Origin: Cotesia glomerata
Taxonomy: Eukaryota; Arthropoda; Insecta; Hymenoptera; Braconidae
DNA length: 64,000 nt
Direction: 5' to 3'
NCBI RefSeq assembly: GCF_020080835.1
Contig: NC_058167.1
Location: 10,448,957-10,512,956, forward strand
The notes below the pieces were generated by a model. That model saw only the letters and a list, made by a program, of their open reading frames with translations, made no database searches and was not told the DNA's origin. Below, one piece after another: positions 33,620 through 46,240 of this stretch. Position 1 is the stretch's first letter. Every line of letters starts with the position of its first letter. The translations under genes were made by a program, and so were the position numbers.

Positions 33620-36600
33620 CTATATATATATAAACTTTTGAACCATATGCATTTTCTGAATCCGCTTGACGAGCTGAGTCGAAATATAGCAAAATTTTTC
33701 AAAAGTTCCGTCATGAGGACCAATGCAATAGTTAGATTTCTATGAAATCTACTAAAAACAGTCCCCTGGCAAACAGTCAGTCCCCTGTCATGTTATATGG
33801 CACAAGATACACAAATATTGAAAAAGCAAAAATTAAATCGGCTGTTTATTTATTATGATTAAGCTGATAGTTTTCTAGCCCTTGTTAATTTTTTTTCTAA
33901 TAAAATCAAAAATAATTTGGTCGGACAATTTTGTGCAGATTCAAGACGTCCTTACAGAGAATCACCTGTATACAAAAAAAATACACAGTCGTATATTAGT
34001 TTTTTTATAAATAATAATTTAACGACAGTAAATTAAACGCTCATATTAATTGAGAAAGTCCGTCGGGTGTTACTTTAGATAATAAAAAAAAAATTATTCC
34101 GATACGATCATTTTTCGACGAATTTTCCTGCCACATGCACCAATCCATAAATACAGACACATGGACGTCCAGAAAAGATTATTTTTAATGTTATTATTTA
34201 CTATGTTAAACAAAATAATTGTTATTGAAATATATTTTATGTGCCTGACAAATTATTTGACTTGATATTAGGACACTCAGATTAATCTGTAAGTGCAATA
34301 TAAATAAAAAAAAAAATCAATTTTAGTTTCGAGAGAACTGCTTTTTTTTAAATGTCAAGAGTAAAGCACTACCTCAACGCTTCGCTTGTGAAGCGTGCTA
34401 TTATCAAATTTCTCTAAATTTTAGTAATATATAATTTTGACACTGAAATTAGATATTTAATTTTCTTGAAAAATAAACTAGTTCTAGAAAATTATTTTTA
34501 AAAAAATTGCATTTATAATTTTCTAGAACTTTAAAGGATAGAATTTTTTTTAAAATACTGTTTTTTTTTTTTTTTTTTTTTTAAAAATTCATGAGGCGTG
34601 CAATAAAAGACCAGCTTAAAATGTTTTAGCTGATAAAAAATAGCTCACCTTTCTCGCTAAATATTTAAAATCTTCTGTGTTGGTAATTCGTCCCTGCTTG
34701 CAGTCATGCTGACGATAAGGATTCAAGAATCTGACGATTACGTTCGCCATGTTTATCCTGAATGTATCCTTTATTTTTCGCTCGGTAGTGAGTTCGTTCG
34801 ACTCGGCAATCGCTTGCAACTTTATTGCCGTGTGTCTTGCATGGTATTTTGCTTTATTAGCACGTCGATGTTTCTTTAATTTCTCCATTTGTTCTTTCAA
34901 CTTGGCTCGCTCTTTATGCCTTCGTTGCTTTTCTTTGATTTCCTTGTATTTTCTGTGATCGACTTTTTCTTCTCGACGAGGCTGTTAATAAAAAAGTTAA
35001 GTATTACAATAAAATTTTAATTTATTAAACATATAAACATAAAAAAAAAAATAATTTTTTAGATCTCAAATTTTTTTAGAATTTATAAAATTAAGTTCAA
35101 TTGTGAAAATTCGAAAAATTTACTAATTAATGAATTTTTTGATTTTTGATGCAGAATATGAAAAAATAAAAATTATCTATTTTTTAAAAAAGTTTAAAAT
35201 TTTTTTTTTAAATTAAAGTTTTTCATACTCTTCAAGAAAAAAAAAAATAGATAAGGTAAAAGACCTAGTTATTGACACTGGGCCTAGTTATTGACATTTG
35301 CAATTTTATTTTAATTAAAAAAAAAAAAACAAATCAACTCTAATAAATTAATAAATATAATTTTTTAATTATAAATTTTAAGAAAATTGATTTTTTATGA
35401 ACATTTTATTATTTTAATTAGAATAAAATTGCAAATGTCAAACAACTAGGCCAGTGTCAATAACTGGGTTTTTTATCTTACTCTAAAATTAATGTCTAAA
35501 AAAATTTTTAATAAAAAATAAAACTATCTATTTTTTTTTACTTTCAAATTGAAAATTTAATAATCATAATCATATTTATAGCAAAAAAAAATTAAAATAA
35601 ATTAGTTTTTTAATAAAAACAAAAATTAATTTTTTATTTAAAAAAAATTAAAATAAGTTAATTTTTTTTAATAAAAAAACTAAAACAATTTAATTTTCTA
35701 ATTAAAAAAAAAAATTAAAATAAATTAATTTTTCAATTTTTTTATTAAAATAAATTAATTTTCTAATTTTTTGATAAAAAAAATTTGAATAAATTAATTT
35801 TTTAATTAAAAAAAATTAAAACAAGTTAATTTTTAAGTTAAAAAAAAAAAAAAAAGAAAACTCGCATTTAAACAATTACAAAAAAAAAAAAAAAAAATAC
35901 TTACACTTATAATCCTTTCTTGAACAAGCCCATCTCTTCGTTTCTTAGGTTCCGACGGAACCCCAGCACTCCCCCGAGGATTCTGCTTCGTCGGAATCTT
36001 AATCTGCTCCAAAACCCCCCTGAGCATTTCAGTATCATCATGATCATCATCATCCTCAAGCTCATCAACCTCCTCCTCGGACGAACTCGACTCTTCACTA
36101 GATTCCGAGCTAGAACTAGTATCCTGCTGACCCCCAATATGAACCGGAGGTGGTGGCAACCACTGAGAAATCCGTTCTTTAACATGATAAAAGTAACACC
36201 TACCCCTAGCGTCTTTCGCACACTTCCACTTGGGCGGCAGATCAATAGGCGGTAGCTCAACAGTCTGTTGAACCGGAGGTTCAGGAGTATCTTCAACAGC
36301 TTCCATAGGAGTCGGAGTGAACTGTTCCACGGGTTTCTCCATAAAAACCGGACAGTGAGCCTGCGGAATGGGCAACGGCGGAGTAGACCCATTATGAATG
36401 GGCATCAAATTACCCGGCATCATATGTCCGTCTACCGCGAAAGGTTGAGGAGGATGAACTCCAACCATCGGCCCAACATTGTACGGCACCGGAGGCTGAG
36501 TCATTCCATACGGCGGCATCCCCGGAGGAATTTCACTGGGCATCGGATGGGAATTCTGATTGGGAACCGGCATCACCCTGTTATTCATGAACATATCCGG

Positions 36601-39600
36601 ATGCTGAGGCTCTTGCAGAGGATAAGACTGCCACTGTCCCAAAGCCGGGTTAAAAAACAACGGATACCCCGTTTGAGGATCAACAGCAGCAGTAGTATGT
36701 GGATCCATGCCCAATCCATGACACCTGGACTCGTGTTCTTGCCACATCTCTTGTTGCTGTCTCCTCAACCGTTCTTCCTCCTCTTTAGCGACCTTCAGCG
36801 CAAAAAGCTGTCTCCGTTCAAGTTTAGACAACCTCGACATAGAATCATTTGTTCGTTTGTTGTCCTTACGATGATTATCCGGCTCAGGACTGTCTCTCCC
36901 TCGTCTCCGGTCGTACTTATCAGACCTGCGCCTATCATAAGCCGACGACGAAGTAGAAGAAGATTCTTTAGCCTCCTTCTTGAGATCTTCTCTGTACCCA
37001 CTATCAGCTTCTCTTTCATGCTCCTTCATCTGCTCAATCCTTTCTTTCTTTGGTATCCGGAACACTTCTTTAAGACTCAGCCAGTCGTTCAATAAATTAT
37101 TCGCCAGCTCTTGAATAATTTTAGCATGATCCGGTCCAGCTGCTCCAGTTACTCCAGTTATTCCAGTTGGGCTAACATCTCCACTCCCAGGTTCATCTTT
37201 ATCATTCTTATCTTTCTTACTCAACCCGGCTGATTCACCAGACTTGTCATCATTATCACAGTTACCTTCAATTTCTTCACCCTTCAATTTATCAGCTTCA
37301 TCTTTGGGAGATTCAGACTTCGGGGACAAATACTGTTGATCGGACCACTTTTGAACAACACTATAAACCTTACTGTCCATCAGCATAGTTTTATTAGGAA
37401 TTGGCAGTGTACTGAGAGTCTTGAGCAGCTCAAGTCTAAACAACATCGCTTCTTCTGTCTCCAAACTAGCAACGTCCATCATATAACTCCACATCAGCCT
37501 AAGCCCATGATAATCCAAGAACAACCTTCTGCAAGGTTGCTCGCCACTCTGAATGAGCTTCAACAACCTAGTCCGGTGCTCAATTTCCCTACTACGAACC
37601 ATCAGCCGACTTAGAGTCAAAGTATGAGCGCGATTCTTCAACCCGCCTATACAAAGCTTATCAATCTCCTCATCCAGATCTTCATCCTCAACATAAACCT
37701 TCTTAACCTCCCTCTTTTTCTTAACATCCTTCTCTCGTTCCCGCTCTCGGGTCTCTTTCTTCTCAGTCTTCTCCTGTTCTTCCTCCGGAGTCTCGCCGAT
37801 CCACCCGCGGCAGTTTGACGCCTCACAAAAACACTTCTGGGCCTCCTTACCATACCTCTGGAAATGATAATCAAAAGTAATCTCCTCGCCAGCGGCAATA
37901 AAGCGCCGATTAAAGAAACCAATCCTTAACTCCCCATTAACAGTCCACTTTTGAGTCTCAGCATTCGGGTCGCAACTGTGATTAATAAATCGTGAGATAT
38001 TACCCTTCATTGTTGCGTCAATTATCTGGTCAGATTTAAGCGACATAAAATAGTAATGTTTATTCTTGTCCTTGGAATATTCCTTAGCACGCTTTCTGAA
38101 GTCTTTAGGGTCAACAACTTCGCCAACATACTCCATAATAAACTCCCCAGCGTCTAAATCCGCAGTCGCGCGTAAGCCCAGACCCTTTTTGTCAGTCCTA
38201 AAAACCTCGCACTTAGCATAAGAGCAGCTTTGGAACCTCCTATTGGTACACCGATCGCTGACAACACACCTCGAGCCACACTCGATCATCAGCAGTCTAT
38301 TAAGACAGTCTTCACCGCAACCAAGCTCGCCTCTTTCAATCTCCTCTTCAGTTAAAAAACAATCACAAACCATCCTTTTAGTTTCCTTATTGGTATATCT
38401 TTCAGTAAGGTACAAATTTTCCTTCAAATATTCAAACTGACTCAACCTATCTTCTATCTCTTTGTCCTTTTCCTCTGGAACTTGCGGAACTATCGCGGGA
38501 ACAGGCGAGGGATTCCCCGAACCATTTAAATCTTTAACCTCGCTGTCTTTTGACGAAAAAAGAGGAATTGTCGGAACGGCTTCCGATATCGCAGGCAAAG
38601 AATTAGATATATCGCTGGTAGTTGGACCAGCAGTAAGGCCACCGAAAGACAATCGAGATCCCGCATGCATCTCAAGCTCGCTGGACCTTCTCCAGCGTGA
38701 TTTAACTTTTACAGGCTTTGTCGAGTCTGAATCATATCCAGTGATCAAACTGGAGCTGACTGAGGCATTAAACTCCGAAAGAGGAGTTTTAATACTATTT
38801 TCTTTGTCCGACTGGGTCTCAGACTGACTGTCTGGAGTGTCTCTCAGCGCTTGGACGGGTGTGTTAACCGGCTGGAGCTTGTCTCGCTCCAACGGGAGCT
38901 TTAGAAAATCCGCAATGGGCTTAGTTACCAACCCACGGCCTCTAGATCGCGGTTTCATCAAGCCTTGAGAACGAATTCTGCTGCTACGACGTACATTTGA
39001 GCTATTGGAGCCACTTTCGGAGCCAGTGGTGTCGGTGCTGCCACTCCTGCTACGGAACCCGATCTTCTTGTCGCCTTCAGCGATTCCTGATGATTTATCA
39101 CCAAACTCAGGCAACTTGACCCCATTTAACGACACTGTGTCATTGCTGTTGTCGCTACTGCTGGACAATTTAATATCATCAGAGTCTGTTTTAACATCCA
39201 GCCCACTTTCTCGGGAAAGTTCTTCAACACTCTGAGATCTGTTGATAGTCTTGCTCGGCTTGAACCCGTCAGTAGGAGTTGGTGTGCGATCCAACGCTCT
39301 TTCCGTAGAATCCATGTCTTCTTTAAAAACACTCAATTTTTCTTCAAGTTTATCATTTTTTACACTCTCTTGATTGCTAACATTAGCGAGCTGTTCAAAA
39401 AGTTCTTCAGACGGCTTGTTAATAACAAGAGAATCATTGTTAGAATTACTTACACCCAAGGACGTTCCATCAACCATATCACTTTCTTTAGGTACTTCAT
39501 TTATCGAAATAGTAGCTAAATTTTTCTCCAACTCGCTCGGAGAAATCGAAGGCTCCTTTCGAGGTCTTCCTCGCTTACGTTTAACCGGAACAATGTTTGA

Positions 39601-40701
39601 ATTAGAAGAATCTGAGGTTCCATTTTCAACAATTGGCGAGCTAGGGCACGACACTAGCGACGAATCAGCAATAACAGCGTCAATAACTTTACATTTTTCA
39701 AAATTATCTACTTTATTTAAATTAACCTGAAGATTATCAACAACAGTTGCTTTAACCTCGACAATATCCAACTTATCACTTAACTTAGTGTCACTGTCAT
39801 TTATGACATTACTCACCGCTTTATCTTCAGTAACAATTACTTCACTTGATAATTCATCTTCAGCTTTAATTAAAGTTTCACCATCCTCAATAGTAACCTC
39901 CTCAACCTCCTCTCTGACAAAAATAACTTCTTTAGAAGCTTCCTCGTCTTCTGGCTCGTAATTTTGATCCTGATCTTGATTCTGATTTTCTTTAGGTGAA
40001 ACCTGGTCAGTATTTAAACAACTTACACTACTATCATACTCACTAGCTTTAAAACCTTCCTCAGAAGTCATAACCATCGACTCAGTCCCGTCTTCATTTT
40101 GAATAACAGTAAACTCAACGACTTCTTTACCCTCATAATTAGGCTCATTAACCAGCAAAACTTGCTCAAGGACAACAGTGGTGTCGAGACAGCCCTCCTC
40201 CTCAAGCTGACCATTATCTACGTCCATGCTTCCGCAGATAATAGTCTCTTCAATAACTTCCCCGTCTTCCCACACCATCTGCCTGGAGTCTTCCTCGGTA
40301 TTAAGACTCGAAAACTCCTCGGTAACTATTATTGCAACGTTGTCATCATCATCTGCTTTAATATTCTCAGAGCTGCTGCCGTCAAGCTCCACAGTGACGT
40401 CCTCGATTTTATTAACAATAACTTTAGCACTATCATCAACATTTATTTTATTACGATTAAGAGGTTTCCTTCCGCGTTTTTTCTTAACTTTTATTGGAAC
40501 CGTAGCAGCACTTTCGTCACTATTAACCGGATTTACCTGCTGGTCTTCTTGGACTGGTGTTGTTTGATAACTAGTGTCTCCATTAACTTTTTTGTCATCC
40601 ACTGACAATCTTCTGGCGCTCTGACGGGTTGATTTTCTGACAGCTACTGGATTAACGGGCTTTTGGACAGCTCCGGTATCACTTTTTTTACGCCTAGCCA
40701 T
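31517..40701 (-). CDS. Set2: Histone H3 lysine-36 methyltransferase SETD2/Set2
   Basis: Coding exons on the reverse strand: 40701-35905, 34981-34649, 31672-31517, all in phase, 1761 residues. Order of parts: long acidic, low-complexity N-terminus with AT-hook-like RKRGRPRK; AWS zinc-binding region from about 775 (CDC at 779-781); SET domain about 827-950 with NHSCDPN at 907-913 and the FDYH motif; post-SET CFCEASNCRGWIG; charged linker; Pro/Met-rich segment; WW domain with Trp1492 and Trp1514; acidic run; and a C-terminal SRI domain spanning the last two exons (FLNPYR...GRITNTEDFKYLARK, then KHCKS...KYMGKFGPIY). The SRI domain binds the phosphorylated CTD of RNA polymerase II, coupling H3K36 trimethylation to elongation. 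The protein is shorter than the human and fly proteins as remembered (about 2.3-2.6 thousand residues), mainly in the N-terminus. Nearly all coding sequence is in one 4.8-kb exon. Confidence 0.96.
31735..31940. repeat. Dispersed repeat (GCACGCCTCATAATC), left half split by a transposon
   Basis: The inverted counterpart of 17690-17925. Its continuation is at 33969-34040, beyond the 2-kb element inserted at 31941. Located in SETD2 intron 2. Confidence 0.65.
31941..33968. mobile_element. TIR element (GGTGATTCTCTGTAAGGA ends), 2.03 kb, with known empty site
   Basis: The ends are GGTGATTCTCTGTAAGGA and TCCTTACAGAGAATCACC, flanked by TA on both sides. The phrase CAGTCCCCTGGCA and close variants recurs in both flanks (for example near 32120, 32325, 32510, 33760). 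A separate repeat (32660-33755) with long (TA)n tracts is nested inside. The paralogous repeat at 17690-17925 has the uninterrupted target (GATAGATATACAAA), supporting insertion at TA. No transposase ORF was seen. Confidence 0.75.
32660..33755. repeat. Dispersed repeat with (TA)n core, copy 1
   Basis: Shares with 54541-55740 the start CATTCGGCATCCGAAATGG, the phrase AGTAGATTTCAT, the GAATAAGTATGTT block, a (TA)n core (about 33305-33625) and the block following it (AAACTTTTGAACCAT ... TTTCTATGAAATCTACTAAA). Non-coding; ORFs through the TA tract are low-complexity artefacts. Confidence 0.65.
34316..34603. repeat. Dispersed repeat with GAGGCGTGCAA end, copy 2
   Basis: Near full-length match to 1-287, in SETD2 intron 2, ending just before exon 2 of SETD2. 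Confidence 0.65.
35254..35478. mobile_element. TA-inserting AGGTAAA-family MITE, 225 bp
   Basis: The ends AGGTAAAAGACCTAGTTATT and ...CAATAACTGGGTTTTTTATCT are inverted, and the interior continues as a palindrome (GCAATTTTATTTTAATTA and its complement). TA flanks both sides. The uninterrupted host sequence is at about 11715-11760 (AATAGATACTCTAAAATTAA), which gives an exact empty site. It lies in SETD2 intron 1 (34982-35904). Confidence 0.75.
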
Positions 40702-40823
40702 TTTTTTATTCTATCCGCAGACTAATTACCTGAAATTTACCACCGGGTTGATGAAACAATCGATCTGTCAGTCGAAAAATTTATTTTTAATTAAGTGTTA
40801 AGTAATATTAATTACGTTCTTAC

Positions 40824-40920
40824 CTTGGAATTATTCTGACGAGATTCCCATGGCTGTTAATGCCTCACGAGTTTCCACGACAACCCGAGACCTGAGCACA
40901 GACGATAACTAAATAACTTA
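40824..40920 (-). other. Putative non-coding first exon of SETD2
   Basis: Upstream of the SETD2 ATG, the reverse strand shows a donor (CCAAG/GTAAGAAC, exon edge at 40824). Acceptor-like CAGs lie between it and the ATG at 40701 (for example CTGACAG near 40768 and AAATTTCAG near 40733), consistent with a short 5' UTR intron. The transcription start was not located. Confidence 0.45.
40831..40851 (-). promoter_or_regulatory. Upstream ORF in SETD2 leader (6 codons)
   Basis: The reverse strand reads ATGGGAATCTCGTCAGAATAA in the putative first exon. If this exon is used, ribosomes would meet this minimal uORF before the main start. Confidence 0.35.
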
Positions 40921-41988
40921 AAATAAAAATTTTAATAATTTTAAATATTTAAACTTACGTTTGATTTTAATAAATTTAACTCGATTTGTTCCATCAGCGC
41001 TGGCTATTAATTTATTTTTTTTTTGTAAATATATTACTGGTGGAATTATTATTTTTAAATTAAATGGTCATTATGATAACTCGGTCACGGTAGAAAAGTT
41101 TTTTGACATTAAAATATATATAGATTGAATTTAGATAAATAAAAGCGTTGTACCTTGGTGATTAATGCGGGATATATTTACTGGGGTGGTGAAAATGTTA
41201 AAAATCACATCGATAATGTTGATATATTTCAGGGAACTCTTGTAACAAACTTAGTAACCAAACTTAATTATTTTTTAACTCCTATTTTTTTTTTTTATTT
41301 AATTATTTTGTTATTTAGAGACTTGTTTAGTTATTATTTTTTAGTGTAATTATTTAACTGATTTTGTATATGTGTAAAATTATAAAAGCAACAGAGATGA
41401 AATGTCTAAAGACCACCGTCAAGATCAAGACAGATGCTGAGATAGTTGAGCATCGAGTCTGCAACAACGTGAAGATGGGCATAAATACACACTCGTTTTA
41501 CTTACCGGGTGTGATGTAGCAGCACATGCCGCCATCTACATAGGATATAAATTAGCGGTTTATTTAAATTCAAATCAGACAAATAATTGATTAATAATAT
41601 AATTATAAGAATAATTATTTGTAGAAAAATAATAAGAATAATATTAAGAACATCGTAACAAAGAAAATAAAACATATGGAATACTTAAATATAGAATGGT
41701 CACTCGAGAGGAAAATAAAATATAATATCTCGAGAAAAACTATAAAAAGGAGAAACTAAAATCTTAAATAACAAATACATCTTTGTTTCTTAGAGACTCT
41801 AGCAAAATACTACAATTTACGACTTTCAATAAAGGACTTTATTATCCTAGGCTAAACTAAATATTCCCTTTTTTATGGCTTTTATTCTAACCAGGCAATG
41901 ACTACGACGCCATGTGTTAAACACATGGTTAGTTTCACTTTTCCGAGAGAAAATTAAGCGAAGACGTCACTTTTACTTTTGAGTCCCA
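40921..41988. other. Spacer between SETD2 and the next genes
   Basis: AT-rich with patches of mixed composition (41395-41540, 41880-41985). No gene was recognised. Confidence 0.4.
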
Positions 41989-43137
41989 CACAGTAAAAAA
42001 ATTTTCGTAAAATTTAACATAAAATTTTGTGTAGATGATTTTTTTACACAAAATTTATGTTAATTCTACACATACTGTTTGTATTGATGAAATCAACATA
42101 ATTCTGTGTTAAAAGTAACACAAAAATATGTTAAAACTTTCATTGGCTGATTCTCGGATTTCTACACACTTAAATGTTATCCATAACACAAATAAAGTGT
42201 TGATTGTAACTTTTTCTTTGTGTTACTCAGATCAGCTGTCAAATATGTGAGTTTTACTAATAACTTAAATATATATATATTTTGTGATTAAAAAAAATAC
42301 ATTAACAATTGAAAATAATAAATTAAAGGAAAAATGCACATGTAGAAAATTAAAAAAACTGTAAGTTTATTTTCTAATAATTTATTAATTTCAATTATTT
42401 ATTTTTTTGTCTAATTCAAAAAAATAAATGAAAATTAAGTTAGCCGACATCTGAAAATTTTTACAATTTTTTTTAATGAAAAAATTATTACAAAAAAATT
42501 AAAAAAAAAAAATTTCACTTGTAGAAAATTTGAAGAATTATTCGTGTAATTTTTTTTAAGTATTTTTTAACTTGTAAATAATTTGTCAAAAAAAATCAAC
42601 ATGTCTGCTAGATTCATAATCATTAAATTTATAATTTTTCTTATTTTATTTATTTCCTCATAATTTAAAATTTATTCTGTCTTCTAGATTCACACTAGAA
42701 AGGACATTAACCTTGTAATGAATTTTAAGGTTACAATTCTGTTATCGGATGTTTTAATATAAATTACCCTTTATTTACTTAGTTTTTAATTGCTATACAC
42801 TACAATTGTATATTTATTAGCTGCATTTAAGTATTTTACGTAATGACACAAATCAAAATCCACCAAATTAAAATGACGTTGAGGCTATCACATTTACATG
42901 TCTATCTTGTGTGGCATACGTGACTATATATGAAGAATTCTTTAACATAAATTTTGTGTTGGTTGGCCAGTAACATTAAAAAAGTGTAGTTTTACTTTGA
43001 ATTAACACTTGAGTGTGTTAAAAAATGGATGGATTGATCAATACAAACCGTTTGTCTAGAATTAACATAAATTTTATGTAAAAAAAAACATCTACACAAA
43101 ATTTTATGTTAAATTTTACAAAAATTTTTTTACTGTG
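41989..43137. mobile_element. TIR element with CACAGTAAAAAAATTTTC ends, 1.15 kb
   Basis: About 46 bp of nearly identical inverted ends: CACAGTAAAAAAATTTTCGT, then AAAATTTAACATAAAATTTT, then GTGTAGATG, mirrored up to TTTTTTTACTGTG at 43137. Subterminal variants of TACACAAATTTTGTGTTAAT repeat on both sides. No transposase ORF. Confidence 0.75.
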
Positions 43138-43480
43138 CACTCTTGAAGAAATCGACCAATTAGAAATCATTCTTATAATAAATCCAACCCTAAAGCTAAA
43201 ATCTCCCCTCTAAAATAAGTTATTAACTCGATACAAAACTTAGGAAAATTAAGATATAGCAGTAAGCAAGTAACTCCTGTATATGAAACATCTTACAATA
43301 TATCCCATATAACTTGCATATAAAATCTCATCATTCATAATACCGAATGCCAAATCCTCATCCTAACTAGTATAAATTAATAATAATATTGATTATTATT
43401 CACGAAAGTCCGTAACAGGAATACTTTCGTATTCTTTAGCGAATTTTAAAGAGCCCGCCGATCTGAGCCGAATTTAACTA
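43138..43480. other. Spacer, nothing recognised
   Basis: AT-rich sequence between two TIR elements. Confidence 0.4.
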
Positions 43481-44064
43481 TAGGGACCGAGCCTCTAGAC
43501 TGTCACGCCAACTGGTGACTTAAATGTACAAATTACGGGCAAAAGTTTTGAATTTTAACATGAGTTTCACTTTTTATTAATTTTTATCTTAATAAATGGA
43601 TAGATTTTTGGCAGTATTTTTATCAATATAATTTAGTTATACTTTAAAGTATATAATTACACTGGACTGAAAGTGTAAAATAAATTAACCACTGAAATTT
43701 TGATGTTTTTCTCTGACTGGCTGTGGTTCGCGGTCGAAAAATGGTAGACAAATAACCTCGATAGAAGTGCAACTGGAGTGGGACATAACCTAGCGCTCAT
43801 GTTTTCTGAGGTATTTAAATGTTTTTCTTCAACTAGATTCCATAAATATCTAGGTTCAAAAGTTTTTTCACAATTTCAATCATTTCTGCTTTGAATACGA
43901 TCGGTTGTTACCCGTTAAAAACTGTAATTAATTATTTTTTCCTATTTTTCATTATTATTTCATTAACAATTGCAATATTTTTGCCCGTTTTTTGTGTAAA
44001 TTTAACACCAGAGTGCGCCACTTCCGACAGATGTGCTGCCTCTACAGTTAGGGCTCGGTCCCTA
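43481..44064. mobile_element. TIR element with TAGGGACCGAGCC ends
   Basis: TAGGGACCGAGCC at 43481 is mirrored by GGCTCGGTCCCTA ending at 44064. TA at both edges suits a TA target duplication. 584 bp with no ORF. Confidence 0.7.
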
Positions 44065-44191
44065 TAATATTGAGACATCTACGGCAGTAAAAACTTACTA
44101 AACATCGGATCAGATTATAACATAACATAACACGGGTGGGAGATACTTTTTCTTCAGGTTGTCTCCGTCGCGTTAACTGGTGCCTGTTTTG

Positions 44192-44645
44192 CATATATGT
44201 AATACTTCTATATGGACAGTTTAAATGGGAAGGAATGTCCCACTATTAAGGTGCCGACATATACTATTTTCTCTCTCGTCCCAGATACCTGGTTCACGTT
44301 GCGCATGCTTGAGAATTCCCCATGATATTAATAGAGGGGGAAGAATGAGGGGAATAATTTTGTGGTTATGATTCTGTTTACAAATATATTTATTATTGTA
44401 ATTCAGAAAAACTAATTGTTCAGTATTATTTGGTATTTTAAAATAAATTTGCATTGAATTAAAAAAAAAATTTTATAATAACATTCCTGTTTTGAATAAC
44501 CCGCTGCTTTCCCCTTTGCGCACAAAAGAAGGCGCAGAACCGAGCTGGGACCTCAGAGGACAGAGAAAGTGTTATTCTTCTGTCTTTCTTAGTCGGAACA
44601 GCTTCCACTTATAGAAACTGTCCATATAGAAGTATTACATATATG
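44192..44645. mobile_element. 454-bp MITE with 31-bp perfect TIR and 8-bp target duplication
   Basis: The first 31 bp (starting CATATATGTAATACTTCTAT) are perfectly inverted at the other end, and identity stops exactly there. CTGTTTTG occurs directly on both sides (44184-44191 and 44646-44653), an 8-bp target duplication. 31-bp TIRs with 8-bp duplications starting CA recall the P-element superfamily; hAT elements also make 8-bp duplications. No transposase is encoded. Confidence 0.8.
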
Positions 44646-44653
44646 CTGTTTTG

Positions 44654-46240
44654 AGCCGTCACTATCTGCCATCTGGTGGCGGGAAATTTAAATACTTTTT
44701 AAAACTTATTTGAATTATGATTTCATATTCTAGAATATTTTGTTAGTAAATTAATTTGACAATTAATCATCAGTTTTAAGTAATTAAGTTAATTAAAAAT
44801 TGTGTTTTTTTTTAGAAATAATTCATTTTTCCATTAAACAAGGTGATGAATCCCAAAATTAAGTAAAAATAATATGATATTGAAATTAGCAGATGTCTGA
44901 CATTTTTTTTTATTTTTATGACAATTCAATTGTAAAAAAATAATAACATTGAAGTTAGCAGTCATTTGACCATTTTTTAATTATTTTTAATAAATAAATA
45001 AGTTCCGCAAAATTATCTCCAAAAAATTTCACTTGTTATTATAATACTAGTTAGCCGACGTTTCTAATTATTTGAATGAAAATTAATTTAGCAGATATTT
45101 TATAATATTAAGAATTTTTTTAACAAATAAATTATGTAAAATAAAATGAGAAACAAAAATTGACTTGTAGAAAATTAAAAAAATAAAAAATCCAGTTTCT
45201 TAGAAATAATTTTTTGGAGCAAATTTATTTATTAAAACAAATGAAAAAATGGTCAAGTGACTGCTAACTTTAATGCCATATTATTTGATTATTTTTCATT
45301 TATTTAATTAGAACTAAAAAATATTTTTTTAAAATTTCACTTATATTTTTTCGAGTTTTTTACAAATGACAATCTTTTTTTATTAATTTGTAATAATTTT
45401 TTCAATGAAAAAAAAATTATAAAAATTTTTAAGTGTCAGCTAACTTAATTTTCATTGTTTTATTTATTTAATTTTCTAAATGTCAATATTTTTTCTCATT
45501 TTCTTTGACATAATTTATTTGTTAAAAAATTCTTAAAATTATAAAATATCTGCTAAGTTAATTTTCATAAAAAATACTATTTTTTTTTAATTTGCACTTG
45601 TAATTTTTTTCTAACTTTTTGATTTGTAATTTTTTATCAAAATTTAGTTATTATAAAAATTAAAACTGAAATCAGCAGACATCTGTGATTTTTTGGATTC
45701 TTACAACAAATAAATTAATAATAAAAAAATGAAAATTAAAGTAGCAGATATTTGACAATTTTTTAAGAAATAAATTACTGCAAAAAAAATTGGAAACAAA
45801 TAAATTGACATTTAGAAATTTTAATAAATTAAAAATGCAATTTTTTAAAAATAATTTTTTGGAACAAATTTTTTTGTTAAATAAAATTAAAAAATGGTCA
45901 AGTGACAGCTAACTTTAATATCATCTAAAAAAATATTTTTAAAATAATTATGTCAAAAATTTTTTGACACATCTACAAGTTAAATTTTTTATAATAATTT
46001 ATTTAAAAAAAAAAAATCCTAGAAATCATCAGATGTCAATTAATTATTATTAATTGACTATTAATTATTATTAATTGACTATTAATTATTCCTTAATTAT
46101 TAATTAATTTCAGTATCATAATTTAAAAATAATTACTTCAAAGTAATTAGTGTCTCATTTAAATAAAAAATTATTTATTTAAATTATAATAATAATAATA
46201 TTGCAATAAAATATTTCAGATAAAAAGTTCATGCTTTAAT
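44654..46240. other. AT-rich spacer, nothing recognised
   Basis: Long AT-rich stretch with degenerate repeats of a block like AAATTTACTTGTAGAAAATT, also found in the JNK and SLC17A9 introns. No gene signal. Confidence 0.45.

Noticed and set aside
33205..33692. ORFs rich in Tyr-Ile repeats
   Set aside because: They run through (TA)n microsatellite. Same for 30130-30387.
36268..37095. 275-codon + strand ORF inside SETD2, and other long antisense ORFs at 40099-40605, 38462-38827 and 35907-36392
   Set aside because: They lie opposite or out of frame with the well-supported SETD2 coding exon, have no recognisable domain, and follow from its base composition.
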